Below are positions 25,531-34,286 of a DNA stretch of 64,000 nucleotides, piece after piece. Both the position numbers and the translations under genes were made by a program. Each line of letters opens with the position of its first letter. The stretch's first letter is position 1. The DNA comes from Cupriavidus necator (lineage in GTDB: Bacteria > Pseudomonadota > Gammaproteobacteria > Burkholderiales > Burkholderiaceae): the NCBI RefSeq assembly GCF_013141915.1, contig NZ_SROX01000015.1, forward strand, positions 62,001 through 126,000, read 5' to 3'. The notes beneath the pieces are model-generated. The model worked only from the letters and a program-made list of their open reading frames with translations. It did not search any database and was not told where the DNA came from.

Positions 25531-26729
25531 AAGCGAATGAAGAACCGGCATTCCGCGCCGAGGTGGCGCGCTGGCTGGCCGAGAACCTGGCCGGCGAGTT
25601 CGCCTGCCTGAAGCACCGCGGCGGCCCCGGCGACGAAGAGGCTTTCCCCGCGCTGCGCAAGGCCTGGGAGCGGCGCCTCGCCGAAGGGGGCTGGACCGGC
25701 CTGGGCTGGCCGCGCACGCATGGCGGCCGCGAGCTGCCGGTGATGCAGCAGGTGATCTTCCACGAGGAATACGCGCGCGCCGGCGGGCCGGGCCGGATGG
25801 GCCATATCGGCGAAGGGCTGATCGGCCCGACCCTGATTGCCTTCGGCAGCGAGGACCAGAAAGCGCGGCTGCTGCCCGGTATCCGCAACGGCACCACGTT
25901 CTGGTGCCAGGGCTATTCGGAACCCGGCGCGGGCTCGGACCTGGCCAATGTGCGCACGCGCGCGGTGCGCGATACCGCCAGCGGCGACTGGCTGGTCAGC
26001 GGCCAGAAAGTATGGACCTCGCTTGCGCACGAATCCGACTGGGTCTTCGTGCTGGCGCGCTGCGAGCCGGCCTCGCACGGCAGCAAGGGCCTGATTTTCC
26101 TGATGCTGCCGCTGGACCAGCCCGGTATCGAGATCCGCCCGATCCGGCAGATGGGTGGCGGCGCCGAATTCAACGAGGTGTTCTTCGACGGCGCGCGCGC
26201 CGCTGCTGCCGACGTGCTGGGGGAGCCCGGCGACGGCTGGCGCATTGCCATGGCGCTGCTGGGCTTCGAGCGCGGCATCTCCACGCTGGGCCAGCAAATG
26301 CAGTTCACGCACGAGCTGGAATGGGTGGCGCAGGCCGCGCGCGACAACGGCAGCAGCCGCGACGCGCTGGTGCGCCAGCGCATCGCGCGCGCCTGGGCCG
26401 GCCTGCGCGTGATGCGCGCCAACGCGCTGCGCATGCTGGCCGGCGCGGCGCAGGCGGGCCAGGACGGTGGTACTGCGTTGCAGCGCGAGGCGTTGATCTA
26501 CAAGTACTACTGGTCCAACTGGCACCGCGACCTGGGGCAACTGGCGCTGGACGTGCTGGGCCCGCTCGCCAACGTGCTGGAGCCGGCCGACGCGCATCGC
26601 ACGCGGCTGCAGCAGATGGCGCTGTTCTCGCGCGCCGACACCATCTACGCCGGCACCAACGAAATCCAGCTCAACATCATCGCCGAACGCGGGCTGGGCA
26701 TGCCGCGCGAGGCACGAGGACAAGCATGA
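25527..26729 (+). CDS. fadE30: Acyl-CoA dehydrogenase FadE30-like
   Basis: A 400-residue acyl-CoA dehydrogenase with 'GYSEPGAGSDLANV' and 'VSGQKVWTSLAHESDW' at the flavin site and 'IYAGTNEIQLNIIAERGLG' at the end. Alanine occupies the classic Glu position. The gene is followed at once by ipdF, the same order as fadE30-ipdF in Mycobacterium (Rv3560c-Rv3559c), which is the main reason for the name. FadE30 dehydrogenates the propionyl-CoA side chain of 5-OH-HIP-CoA. Both ends overlap neighbours by 4 bases, so translation is tightly coupled. Confidence 0.8.
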   Translation: MKANEEPAFRAEVARWLAENLAGEFACLKHRGGPGDEEAFPALRKAWERRLAEGGWTGLGWPRTHGGRELPVMQQVIFHEEYARAGGPGRMGHIGEGLIGPTLIAFGSEDQKARLLPGIRNGTTFWCQGYSEPGAGSDLANVRTRAVRDTASGDWLVSGQKVWTSLAHESDWVFVLARCEPASHGSKGLIFLMLPLDQPGIEIRPIRQMGGGAEFNEVFFDGARAAAADVLGEPGDGWRIAMALLGFERGISTLGQQMQFTHELEWVAQAARDNGSSRDALVRQRIARAWAGLRVMRANALRMLAGAAQAGQDGGTALQREALIYKYYWSNWHRDLGQLALDVLGPLANVLEPADAHRTRLQQMALFSRADTIYAGTNEIQLNIIAERGLGMPREARGQA

Positions 26730-27529
26730 CCCTTCACACCGAAACCCCCGCCGCCCCGGCCTATGTACCGGGCCACCAGCTGCTCGCCGGCAAGAGCGTC
26801 CTGATCACCGCGGCCGCGGGCGCCGGCATCGGCTTTGCCGCCGCGCGCCGCTGCGCGGAGGAGGGCTGCCGCGCGCTGATGATTTCCGATATTCATCCCA
26901 AGCGGCTGGAAGAGGCAGTCGAACGCCTGCGTGCGGAAACCGGCCTGCAGGCTATCCACGGCCAGCGTTGCGATGTGTCGGATGAAGCGCAGGTGCGCGC
27001 ACTTGTGGCCGCCGCCGAAGAAGCGTTGGGCGGCACCGACGTACTGATCAACAACGCCGGCCTGGGCGGGTCGCGCCGCCTAGTTGATATGGACGATGCC
27101 GAGTGGTCGCGCGTCATCGATATTTCCCTCACCGGCACCTTCCGCATGACGCGCGCGATGCTGCCGCACATGCAGGCGCGCCGGCGCGGCGCCATCGTCA
27201 ACAACGCCTCGGTGCTGGGCTGGCGGGCACAGAAGGAGCAGTCGCATTACGCCGCGGCCAAGGCCGGAGTGATGGCGCTGACGCGCTGCAGCGCGATGGA
27301 GGCCGCCGAGTTTGGCGTGCGCATCAACGCGGTAGCGCCGAGCATTGCGCTGCACGACTTCCTGAAGAAGTCGGCACCGGCGGACCTGCTGCGGCAACTG
27401 AGCGAGCGCGAGGCGTTCGGGCGCGCGGCGGAGGTGTGGGAGGTGGCCAATGTGATGGTGTTCCTGGCCAGCGACTATGCGTCGTATATGACCGGGGAGG
27501 TGTTGCCGGTGAGCAGTCAGCGGGCGTGA
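26726..27529 (+). CDS. ipdF: IpdF-type dehydrogenase of C-ring hydroxyl
   Basis: A 267-residue SDR that agrees with mycobacterial IpdF (Rv3559c) in several distinctive segments: 'ITAAAGAGIGFAAARR' at the cofactor site, 'NNASVLGWRAQKEQSHYAAA' around the active site, and 'LASDYASYMTGEV' near the end. IpdF oxidises the 5-hydroxyl of the HIP side-chain-shortened CoA ester so that IpdC can act. It closes the coupled run 24382-27529. A REP-like palindrome follows. Confidence 0.85.
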   Translation: MTLHTETPAAPAYVPGHQLLAGKSVLITAAAGAGIGFAAARRCAEEGCRALMISDIHPKRLEEAVERLRAETGLQAIHGQRCDVSDEAQVRALVAAAEEALGGTDVLINNAGLGGSRRLVDMDDAEWSRVIDISLTGTFRMTRAMLPHMQARRRGAIVNNASVLGWRAQKEQSHYAAAKAGVMALTRCSAMEAAEFGVRINAVAPSIALHDFLKKSAPADLLRQLSEREAFGRAAEVWEVANVMVFLASDYASYMTGEVLPVSSQRA

Positions 27530-27569
27530 CGGCGGCGGTATGTAAGAACGCTGGCGCTTGCCATCGCCA

Positions 27570-27595
27570 CCCCTCTCCCGCAAGCGGGAGAGGGG
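27570..27595. repeat. Intergenic palindrome (REP-like)
   Basis: CCCCTCTCCCG/CGGGAGAGGGG around CAAG, 41 bases after the ipdF stop. It is the same core as at 19167-19190 and may separate the ipdF and MaoC parts of the transcript. Confidence 0.7.
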
Positions 27596-27667
27596 AGCAA
27601 ACAAGTGGGATCGGGGAAGTTGTCGGTAAGCCTCGCGCCCCAGGGCAGAGGCATCACAGGAAAAACC

Positions 27668-28123
27668 ATGCCAAGAATCTTTCACTGCGCCGAAGACATC
27701 CACGCCGCGGTAGGCCACCACCTCGGCGCCAGCGCGTGGACCCGCATCACCCAGCAGCAGGTCGACCAGTTCGCCCATGCCACCGGCGACCACCAGTGGC
27801 TGCACGTGGATCGGGAACGCGCCGCGCAAGGTCCCTACGGCGCCTGTATCGCCCACGGCTACCTGACGCTGGCGCTGGTCAACCGGTTCCTGCCCGAGCT
27901 GGTCACCGTCGAAGGCATGAAGTGGGGCGTCAACTACGGCTGCGACAAGGTGCGTTTCCCGGCGCCGGTGCGGGTGGGCGCGCGCGTGCGCGGTGTGGGC
28001 GAGGTGGTGCGTGCCGAGACCCTGGATGGCGGCGTGCAGTCGGTGGTGCGCATGACCGTCGAGATCGAAGGCGAGGCCAAGCCCGCCTGCGTGGCTGAAA
28101 CCATCAGCCGCTATTACTTCTGA
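27668..28123 (+). CDS. MaoC-like dehydratase (NodN type)
   Basis: A 151-residue single hot-dog protein with the hydratase-2 motif '[20 protein letters not shown]', whose Asp and His are the expected catalytic pair. It hydrates or dehydrates 2-enoyl-CoA esters. ATG 27668 after AGGA is chosen; the upstream 27605 start would add a tail of non-coding character. It lies 14 bases before a thiolase, so both probably process an acyl-CoA from steroid breakdown, either ring or side chain. Confidence 0.75.
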   Translation: MPRIFHCAEDIHAAVGHHLGASAWTRITQQQVDQFAHATGDHQWLHVDRERAAQGPYGACIAHGYLTLALVNRFLPELVTVEGMKWGVNYGCDKVRFPAPVRVGARVRGVGEVVRAETLDGGVQSVVRMTVEIEGEAKPACVAETISRYYF

Positions 28124-28137
28124 ACAGGAACTCAAGC

Positions 28138-29340
28138 ATGAAAGACGCAGTCATCGTCGCGGTCGCGCGCACACCGATCGGCAAGGCCTTCCGCGGCGCC
28201 TTCAACGATACCGAAGCCCCGGTGCTGGGCGGTCACGTGGTGCGCACGGTGGTGGCGCGCGCCGGCGTGGACCCGGCCGAGGTCGACGACGTGCTGATTG
28301 GCGCGGCCGCGCAGCAGGGCACCCAGGGCTACAACCTCGGCCGCCTGTGCGCGGTGGCCGCGGGCCTGCCCGACAGCGTGCCGGGCATGACCATGGACCG
28401 CATGTGCGGCTCCGGCCTGATGACGATTGCGGCGGGTGCGCGCGCGATCCAGTGCGGCGAGGCCGACATCATCGTGGCGGGTGGCGTGGAATCGATCTCG
28501 CTGACGCAGAACCAGCACAAGAACAGCTTTCGCGCCCAGTCCGAAGCGGTGCTGGAGCGCCAGCCCGCCGCCTACATGGCGATGATCGAAACCGCCGAGG
28601 TGGTGGCCCGCCGCTACGGCATCAGCCGCGCCGCGCAGGACGCCTACGCCTGGCGCAGCCAGCAGCGCACCGCCGAGGCGCAGCGGCGCGGCGCCTTCGA
28701 TGACGAGATCGTGCCGCTGGAAACCCGCCGCGCGCTGTTCGACAAGGCCGGCGCGCTGACCGGCCACGAGACCGTGCGGCTGGCGCAGGACGAATGCAAC
28801 CGGTCCGACACCACCGCCGCCAGCCTCGAGGCGCTCAGGCCGGTCTGGCGCGGCGGCCAGGCGGTGGCCGAAGGCGAGCACATCACCGCCGGCAATGCCT
28901 CGCAGCTTTCCGACGGCGCCGCCGCGGTACTACTGATGAGCGCCGACGAAGCCCGCCGCCGCGGCCTGCGTCCACTGGGGCGCTATCGCGGCATGGCGGT
29001 GGCCGGCTGCGCGCCGGACGAGATGGGCATCGGGCCCGTGTTCGCGGTGCCGAAGCTGCTGGCGCGGCACGGCATGACCGTCGCAGACGTTGGACTGTGG
29101 GAGCTGAACGAGGCGTTCGCCTCGCAGGTGCTGTATTGCCAGCAGAAGCTAGGCATTCCCGATGCGCGGCTGAACGTGAATGGTGGCGCGATTTCCGTCG
29201 GGCATCCGTTCGGCATGTCGGGCGCGCGCATGACCGCGCACGCGCTGATCGAAGGCCGGCGCCGCGGCGCGCAGCAGGCGGTGGTGACCATGTGTATTGG
29301 CGGGGGAATGGGGGCGGCGGCGTTGTTTGACGTCCTGTAA
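28138..29340 (+). CDS. Acetyl-CoA C-acyltransferase (thiolase)
   Basis: A 400-residue thiolase with nucleophile Cys90 in '[12 protein letters not shown]', NEAF, His356 in '[12 protein letters not shown]' and Cys386 in 'MCIGGGMG'. It is clearly distinct from the FadA6 protein at 22327 and closer to general FadA/PcaF-type thiolases. It may release acetyl- or propionyl-CoA from shorter acyl chains formed after ring opening. It is cotranscribed with the MaoC hydratase; a 163-base gap separates it from the YCF48 gene. Confidence 0.75.
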   Translation: MKDAVIVAVARTPIGKAFRGAFNDTEAPVLGGHVVRTVVARAGVDPAEVDDVLIGAAAQQGTQGYNLGRLCAVAAGLPDSVPGMTMDRMCGSGLMTIAAGARAIQCGEADIIVAGGVESISLTQNQHKNSFRAQSEAVLERQPAAYMAMIETAEVVARRYGISRAAQDAYAWRSQQRTAEAQRRGAFDDEIVPLETRRALFDKAGALTGHETVRLAQDECNRSDTTAASLEALRPVWRGGQAVAEGEHITAGNASQLSDGAAAVLLMSADEARRRGLRPLGRYRGMAVAGCAPDEMGIGPVFAVPKLLARHGMTVADVGLWELNEAFASQVLYCQQKLGIPDARLNVNGGAISVGHPFGMSGARMTAHALIEGRRRGAQQAVVTMCIGGGMGAAALFDVL

Positions 29341-29503
29341 GAACCGCTTGTTTTCCCCCAAGCGGAGAGGGTGAAAACAAGCGGGGCGGGGGACGTGTCG
29401 GCGAGGCCTGTCGCCGGCGGTATGCGGAGACGCTGGCGCTCGTCACCACCTCTCGCAATCGCTAGAAAGACAACCAGAACCACTCCAAAACGGAGGAGAC
29501 ATC

Positions 29504-30466
29504 ATGAAACGACTGATCGGCATCGCCATGTCGCTGGCCGTGCTGGCCACCGCGGTGTGGGCCTTCGCGCCGCGCCCGCTGCCGCCGTTCCCGGCTACCG
29601 CGCTGCGTCCGGACGGCCTGCAGCTCAACGGCATCGCCCGCGCCGGCGAGCGCCTGGTCGCGGTCGGCGAGCGCGGCAAGATCCTGTTCAGCGATGACCT
29701 CGGGCGCAACTGGCGCCCGGCCACGGTGGACCGGCCGCAAGGCGCCACGCTGACGCAGGTGTCCTTTGCCGACAGCCGCCAGGGTATCGCGGTCGGACAC
29801 AGCGGCCTGATCCTGCGCACCGAAGACGGCGGCGCGCACTGGCAGCAGGTTGCCTTCGATCCGCAATCGTCCGATCCCTTGCTCGGTGCCCTGGCCCAGG
29901 CCAGCGGGCCGTGGTTCGCGGTAGGCAGCTTTGGCCGTTTCCTGGTGTCGCGCGACCAGGGCAGGCACTGGGAAGAGGCCGCCGGCAAGGCCATGCAGGA
30001 CCGCCACCTCAACGCCATCGCCGGCGATGGGCAAGGGCGCCTGATGCTGGTCGGAGAGGCCGGGCTGGTGCTGCGCTCCACCGACGGCGGCAGCCAGTGG
30101 GAGCCGGTCAAGACCCCTTACGAGGGCTCGCTGTACGGCGTGCTGCCGCTGCGCGACGGCGCCTGGCTGGCCTTCGGCATGCGCGGCAACGCGCTGCGCA
30201 GCGAAGACTTCGGCACGACCTGGCGGGTGGCGGAGACCGGCCTCAGGACCTCGTTCTTTGGCGGCGCCGAGCTGGCCGATGGCCGCATCGTGCTGGCGGG
30301 GCAGGGCGGCGTGCTGGCGATGTCCGCCGACGGCGGGCGCCGCTTCGCGGTGCTGCCGGCGGGCAGCCCGCAGACCCTGGCCGCGCTGGCCCCCACCGGC
30401 AAAGATACGCTTGCGCTCGGCGGCAATGGCGGCCTGGCCGGCGCCAAGCTTGCCGCCAATCACTGA
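29504..30466 (+). CDS. YCF48/BNR-repeat exported protein
   Basis: A 320-residue protein with an N-terminal hydrophobic export signal and a run of BNR-like repeats ('GKILFSDDLGRNW', 'GLILRTEDGGAHW', 'GLVLRSTDGGSQW', 'GNALRSEDFGTTW') forming a beta-propeller like YCF48/HCF136. It stands 29 bases before an RND/MMPL transporter. YCF48, RND and DUF1329 genes are often seen together in degraders of hydrophobic compounds, and all three occur here. A periplasmic helper of substrate transport is a reasonable inference; no binding data are implied. GGAGGAGA precedes the start. Confidence 0.72.
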   Translation: MKRLIGIAMSLAVLATAVWAFAPRPLPPFPATALRPDGLQLNGIARAGERLVAVGERGKILFSDDLGRNWRPATVDRPQGATLTQVSFADSRQGIAVGHSGLILRTEDGGAHWQQVAFDPQSSDPLLGALAQASGPWFAVGSFGRFLVSRDQGRHWEEAAGKAMQDRHLNAIAGDGQGRLMLVGEAGLVLRSTDGGSQWEPVKTPYEGSLYGVLPLRDGAWLAFGMRGNALRSEDFGTTWRVAETGLRTSFFGGAELADGRIVLAGQGGVLAMSADGGRRFAVLPAGSPQTLAALAPTGKDTLALGGNGGLAGAKLAANH

Positions 30467-30495
30467 ACCCGACCGACCCGGACGCGAGAACCACC

Positions 30496-32946
30496 ATGAC
30501 CCGCCCCCAATCCTCCGGCCGCCTGGGCCGCTTCGTCGATGCCTGCGCCGGCGTGCTGATGCACCGGCGCCGCCTGCTGCTGTGGCTGTGCCTGGCCGTG
30601 ACCGTGGCGTTGGGCGCTTCCGCCACGCGCCTGCGGCTCGATCCCGGCTTCAACAAGATGATCCCGCTGCAGCACCCGTACATGCAGGTGTTCACAAAGT
30701 ACGCCAGCACCTTCTCCGGCGCCAATACCGTGCTGGTCAGCCTGCGCTGGAAGGGCGACGGCGACATCTACAACGTCGCCTTCATGGACAAGCTGCGCCA
30801 CGCCACCGATGAAGTGTTCTTCATCCCGGGCGTGGATCGCTCGCGCGTGTTCTCGCTGTTCACGCCCAACGTGCGCTACACCGAGGTCACCGAAGCCGGC
30901 TTCCGCGGCGACGTGGTGGTGCCGGGGCGCTTCTCCGGCGCACCGGACGAGCTCGACAAGGTGCGGCGCAACGTGGCGCGTTCGGGCCAGATCGGCCGGC
31001 TGGTCAGCAATGACCTGAAGTCGGCGCTGATCCGCGCGGAACTGCGCGAGACCGACCCCGCCACCGGCAAGACCATCGACTACGGCTCGGTGGCGCGCCA
31101 GCTCGAGAAGATCCGCGCGCAGTTCGGCGGCACCGATGTCGAAGTCAATATCGTCGGCTTCGCCAAGCTGGTGGGCGATGTCGAGGCGGGTATCGCCGGC
31201 GTGATGGGCTTCTTCGCGCTGGCCTTTGCCGTCACGGCGCTGCTGCTGTGGCTGTACACGCGTTCGCTGCGCATTACCGCGCTGGCGCTGGTGGTGGCGC
31301 TGCTGCCGGTGGGCTGGCTGCTGGGGCTGCTGCCGCTGCTGGGCTACGGCATCGACCCGATGTCGATCCTGGTACCGTTCCTGATCTTCTCGATCGGGGT
31401 CTCGCATGCGGTGCAGATGACCAATGCCTGGAAACAGGAGGTGGCGCAGGGGCACGGCGCGCTCGACAGCGCCAGCGCGGCGTTCCGCAAGCTGTTCATT
31501 CCCGGCACGGTGGCGCTGCTGACCAATGCGCTCGGCTTCATGGTGATCATGCGCATCGAGATCGATATCGTGCGCGAGCTTGGCATCACCGCCTGCCTGG
31601 GCGTGCTGCTGATGATCGTGACCAACAAGGTGTTCCTGCCGATCCTGTTGTCGTACACGCGGCTGGAGCCGTCGGCGCTGGCGCGCTCGCAGGCGGCGCG
31701 TGGCACGGGCCAGGGCGGCATCTGGCACAAGTTCGGCGCGCTGGCGCGCCCGGCGCCGGCGCTGGGCGTGTTCGTCGCGGCGCTGGCGCTGCTTGCCGCC
31801 GGCGCGATCGAATCGCGCGGGTTGAAGATCGGCGACGTCGGCACCGGCGCGCCGGAGCTGCGCGCGGATTCGCGCTATAACCGCGACAGCGCCAGCATCG
31901 TGAGCCAGTACAACATCGGCTCGGACGCGCTGACCGTGGTGGTCGAGCCCACCGGCTTCGACGACGGCTGCCTGCATTATCCGGTGATGAGCGCGGTGGA
32001 GCGCTTCGAGATGCATATGCGCGGCGTGTCTGGCGTGCAGTCCGTGGTCAGCGTGTCGTCGCTGGCCAAGGTGGTGATCGGCGCCTACAACGAGGGCAAC
32101 CCGCGCTGGGAGGCGTTGCCGCGCAACAGTGCGGGCCTGAGCCAGGGCGCCAAGGCCTTCGACCCGGACAACGGCATGAATACCTCGAACTGCCAGGCGA
32201 TCCAGGTACTGATCTACACCGCCAACCACGAAGGCGCGACCATCGCCCACATCATCCGCGAGATCCGCCGCTTCAACGCCACCGACAAGACCCCCAACGT
32301 GGCGTTCCGCCTGGCCGGCGGCAATATCGGCGTGATGGCGGCGACCAACGAGGCGGTGGAAGAGGCCGAAGTGGCGATGCTGCTGGCGATCTTCGGCGCG
32401 ATCACGCTGCTGTGCCTGCTGACCTTCCGCTCGTGGCGCGCGGTGCTGTGCATCATCGTGCCGCTGACGCTGGTGTCGGTGCTGTGCAATGCGCTGATGG
32501 CGCGGTTGGGCATCGGGCTGAAGGTGTCGACGCTGCCGGTGATCACGCTGGGCGTGGGTGTGGGCGTGGACTATGGCATCTACCTGTACGAGCGCATCCA
32601 GCACCAGATCCGCGAGGAGGGGCAGGCGCTGCCGCAGGCCTTTGCAGAAGCCATGCGCCAGCGCGGCTCGGCGGCGCTGTTCACGGCGCTGACGATGTGC
32701 ATCGGCGTGGGCACATGGGCGTTTGCCGCGCTCAAGTTCCAGGCCGACATGGGCATCCTGCTGGCGTTCATGTTCCTGGTGAACCTGTTCGGCGCGGTAT
32801 CGCTGCTGCCGGCGCTGGCGGCGTGGCTGGGCGTCGAGCAGGAAGAGCGTGCCCGCGCCAGGGCCACGGCCACCAGGCCAGCGGACGCCCCCGTGGGCGG
32901 CGAGGCGGGGCCGGTCACGCACGGCCTGAAGTCCGACGCGGCTTGA
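30496..32946 (+). CDS. RND/MMPL family transporter
   Basis: An 816-residue membrane protein of the MMPL/RND superfamily. It has one helix near residues 22-42, a first periplasmic domain, a block of helices around 230-400, a second periplasmic loop, and a second block around 620-790, giving about 12 helices. The half-repeats 'LIFSIGVSHAVQMTNAWK' and 'GVGVGVDYGIYLYERI' are the usual TM4/TM10 motifs. It is probably an inner-membrane, proton-driven carrier for a hydrophobic substrate, working with the YCF48 protein. Uptake or export of steroids is an inference from the cluster. ATG 30496 is used; a much longer open frame upstream is a shadow of the YCF48 gene. Confidence 0.78.
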   Translation: MTRPQSSGRLGRFVDACAGVLMHRRRLLLWLCLAVTVALGASATRLRLDPGFNKMIPLQHPYMQVFTKYASTFSGANTVLVSLRWKGDGDIYNVAFMDKLRHATDEVFFIPGVDRSRVFSLFTPNVRYTEVTEAGFRGDVVVPGRFSGAPDELDKVRRNVARSGQIGRLVSNDLKSALIRAELRETDPATGKTIDYGSVARQLEKIRAQFGGTDVEVNIVGFAKLVGDVEAGIAGVMGFFALAFAVTALLLWLYTRSLRITALALVVALLPVGWLLGLLPLLGYGIDPMSILVPFLIFSIGVSHAVQMTNAWKQEVAQGHGALDSASAAFRKLFIPGTVALLTNALGFMVIMRIEIDIVRELGITACLGVLLMIVTNKVFLPILLSYTRLEPSALARSQAARGTGQGGIWHKFGALARPAPALGVFVAALALLAAGAIESRGLKIGDVGTGAPELRADSRYNRDSASIVSQYNIGSDALTVVVEPTGFDDGCLHYPVMSAVERFEMHMRGVSGVQSVVSVSSLAKVVIGAYNEGNPRWEALPRNSAGLSQGAKAFDPDNGMNTSNCQAIQVLIYTANHEGATIAHIIREIRRFNATDKTPNVAFRLAGGNIGVMAATNEAVEEAEVAMLLAIFGAITLLCLLTFRSWRAVLCIIVPLTLVSVLCNALMARLGIGLKVSTLPVITLGVGVGVDYGIYLYERIQHQIREEGQALPQAFAEAMRQRGSAALFTALTMCIGVGTWAFAALKFQADMGILLAFMFLVNLFGAVSLLPALAAWLGVEQEERARARATATRPADAPVGGEAGPVTHGLKSDAA

Positions 32947-32969
32947 ATTCGCGCAACCGGAGAGACCGC

Positions 32970-34211
32970 ATGCCCGAGAGCCAGATTTCTGCCGCGCCGG
33001 CCTTCATGCCGCTTCGCATTGGCCCGCTGACGCTGCGCAACCGCTTTATCAAGGCCGGCGCGAATGAAGGCATGACGCCGCATGGCCTGCCCACCCGGGC
33101 GCTGGTCGCACATCATCGCGAGCTGGCCGCTGGCGGCGTGGGCATGACCACGGTGGCCTACGCGGCCGTGGCCGACGACGGACTGACCTTCGCGCACCAG
33201 CTCAGCATGCGCGCGGAGCAGGTGCCGCACCTGCGCGTGCTGACCGACGCGGTGCATCGCGAAGGCGCGGCGGCCTGCCTGCAGATCACGCACGCGGGTT
33301 CGTTCACCACCATGCGCCACGGCGGCAGCCGGGCGCCGGGCAGCGCGTCATCGGGCCTCAATGCCTTCGGCATGATGCACGGCGTGTATTTCCAGCGCGC
33401 CATGCGCGCGCCGGACATGGACCGCGTGGCCGCCCAGTTCGCCGCGGCCGCACGGCTGGCGCGCGAAGCCGGTTTCGACGCGGTGGAAATCCACATGGGG
33501 CACGGCTACCTGCTCAACCAGTTCCTGTCGCCGCTGAGCAACCGGCGGCGCGATGCCTACGGCGGCAGCGTGGAAAACCGGACCCGTTTTCCGGCCGCCG
33601 TGCTGCGCCAGGTGAAGGATGCTGTCGGCGCCGACCTCGCGGTGTGCTGCAAGCTCAGCGTCAGCGACGCCGTGCCGGGCGGCAACCAGCCAGAGGACTC
33701 GGCGCTGACCGCGCGCTTGCTGGAAGCCGAGGGCGCGGACCTGCTGACCCTCAGCGGCGGACGCAACGTGGAAAGCCCGTGGGCGCTGTTCGGCAGCCCG
33801 ATGCCGACCGCGCAGATGAAGGCTGCCGCACCGACCGCACTGGCACGCCTGGGCATCACCATGCTGGAGAAGCGGACCCCGCGCGACCTGGCCTTCCGCG
33901 AACTGTATTTTCTCGAGGCCTCGCGCGTGGTGCGCCAGGCGGTGCGGATGCCGCTGGCCTATGTCGGCGGGGTCAAGTCGCTCGACAACGTGGCGCAGCT
34001 GATGGGCGAGGGCTTCGATGCCGTGGCCCTTGCGCGTGCGCTGATCCACGACCCGGCGCTGGTCGCCGGCTGGCGCGACGGCGCGCTGCAGCGCTCGGCC
34101 TGCGACAGCTGTAATGGCTGCGTGGCGCGGATCTACGATCCTGCCGGCGTCAGCTGCGTGCACGGCCCCGGCAACGACCCGGCGCTCACCCGCATGGTTG
34201 CGCTGCAGTAG
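32970..34211 (+). CDS. Old-yellow-enzyme family NADH:flavin oxidoreductase
   Basis: A 413-residue FMN-dependent reductase of the OYE/2,4-dienoyl-CoA reductase family. It has 'GHGYLLNQFLSPLSNRRRDA' followed by YGGS, and 'LITHAG'-like 'CLQITHAGSFT'. It lacks the C-terminal FAD/NAD domain of DCR-type enzymes but ends with a cysteine-containing 'CDSCNGCVARIYDPAGVSC'. It may reduce an enone of the steroid or a dienoyl-CoA. Its TAG stop forms the first three bases of the kshA operator, so the two are physically linked. The substrate is unknown. Confidence 0.72.
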   Translation: MPESQISAAPAFMPLRIGPLTLRNRFIKAGANEGMTPHGLPTRALVAHHRELAAGGVGMTTVAYAAVADDGLTFAHQLSMRAEQVPHLRVLTDAVHREGAAACLQITHAGSFTTMRHGGSRAPGSASSGLNAFGMMHGVYFQRAMRAPDMDRVAAQFAAAARLAREAGFDAVEIHMGHGYLLNQFLSPLSNRRRDAYGGSVENRTRFPAAVLRQVKDAVGADLAVCCKLSVSDAVPGGNQPEDSALTARLLEAEGADLLTLSGGRNVESPWALFGSPMPTAQMKAAAPTALARLGITMLEKRTPRDLAFRELYFLEASRVVRQAVRMPLAYVGGVKSLDNVAQLMGEGFDAVALARALIHDPALVAGWRDGALQRSACDSCNGCVARIYDPAGVSCVHGPGNDPALTRMVALQ

Positions 34212-34252
34212 TCCGATGGGACGATGAGCCCGGGGCCCGACGCCCCTATCTT
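34209..34252 (+). promoter_or_regulatory. TeiR-type operator with -10 element (site C)
   Basis: TAGTCC-GATG-GGACGAT at 34209-34225 matches the consensus exactly, with TATCTT at 34247-34252, 38 bases from the site start. The kshA start codon is 35 bases downstream of the -10. The first three bases are the stop codon of the preceding gene. Confidence 0.7.
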
Positions 34253-34286
34253 GAAGGTCCCACGGGATTTCAAGGAGACAGACGCC

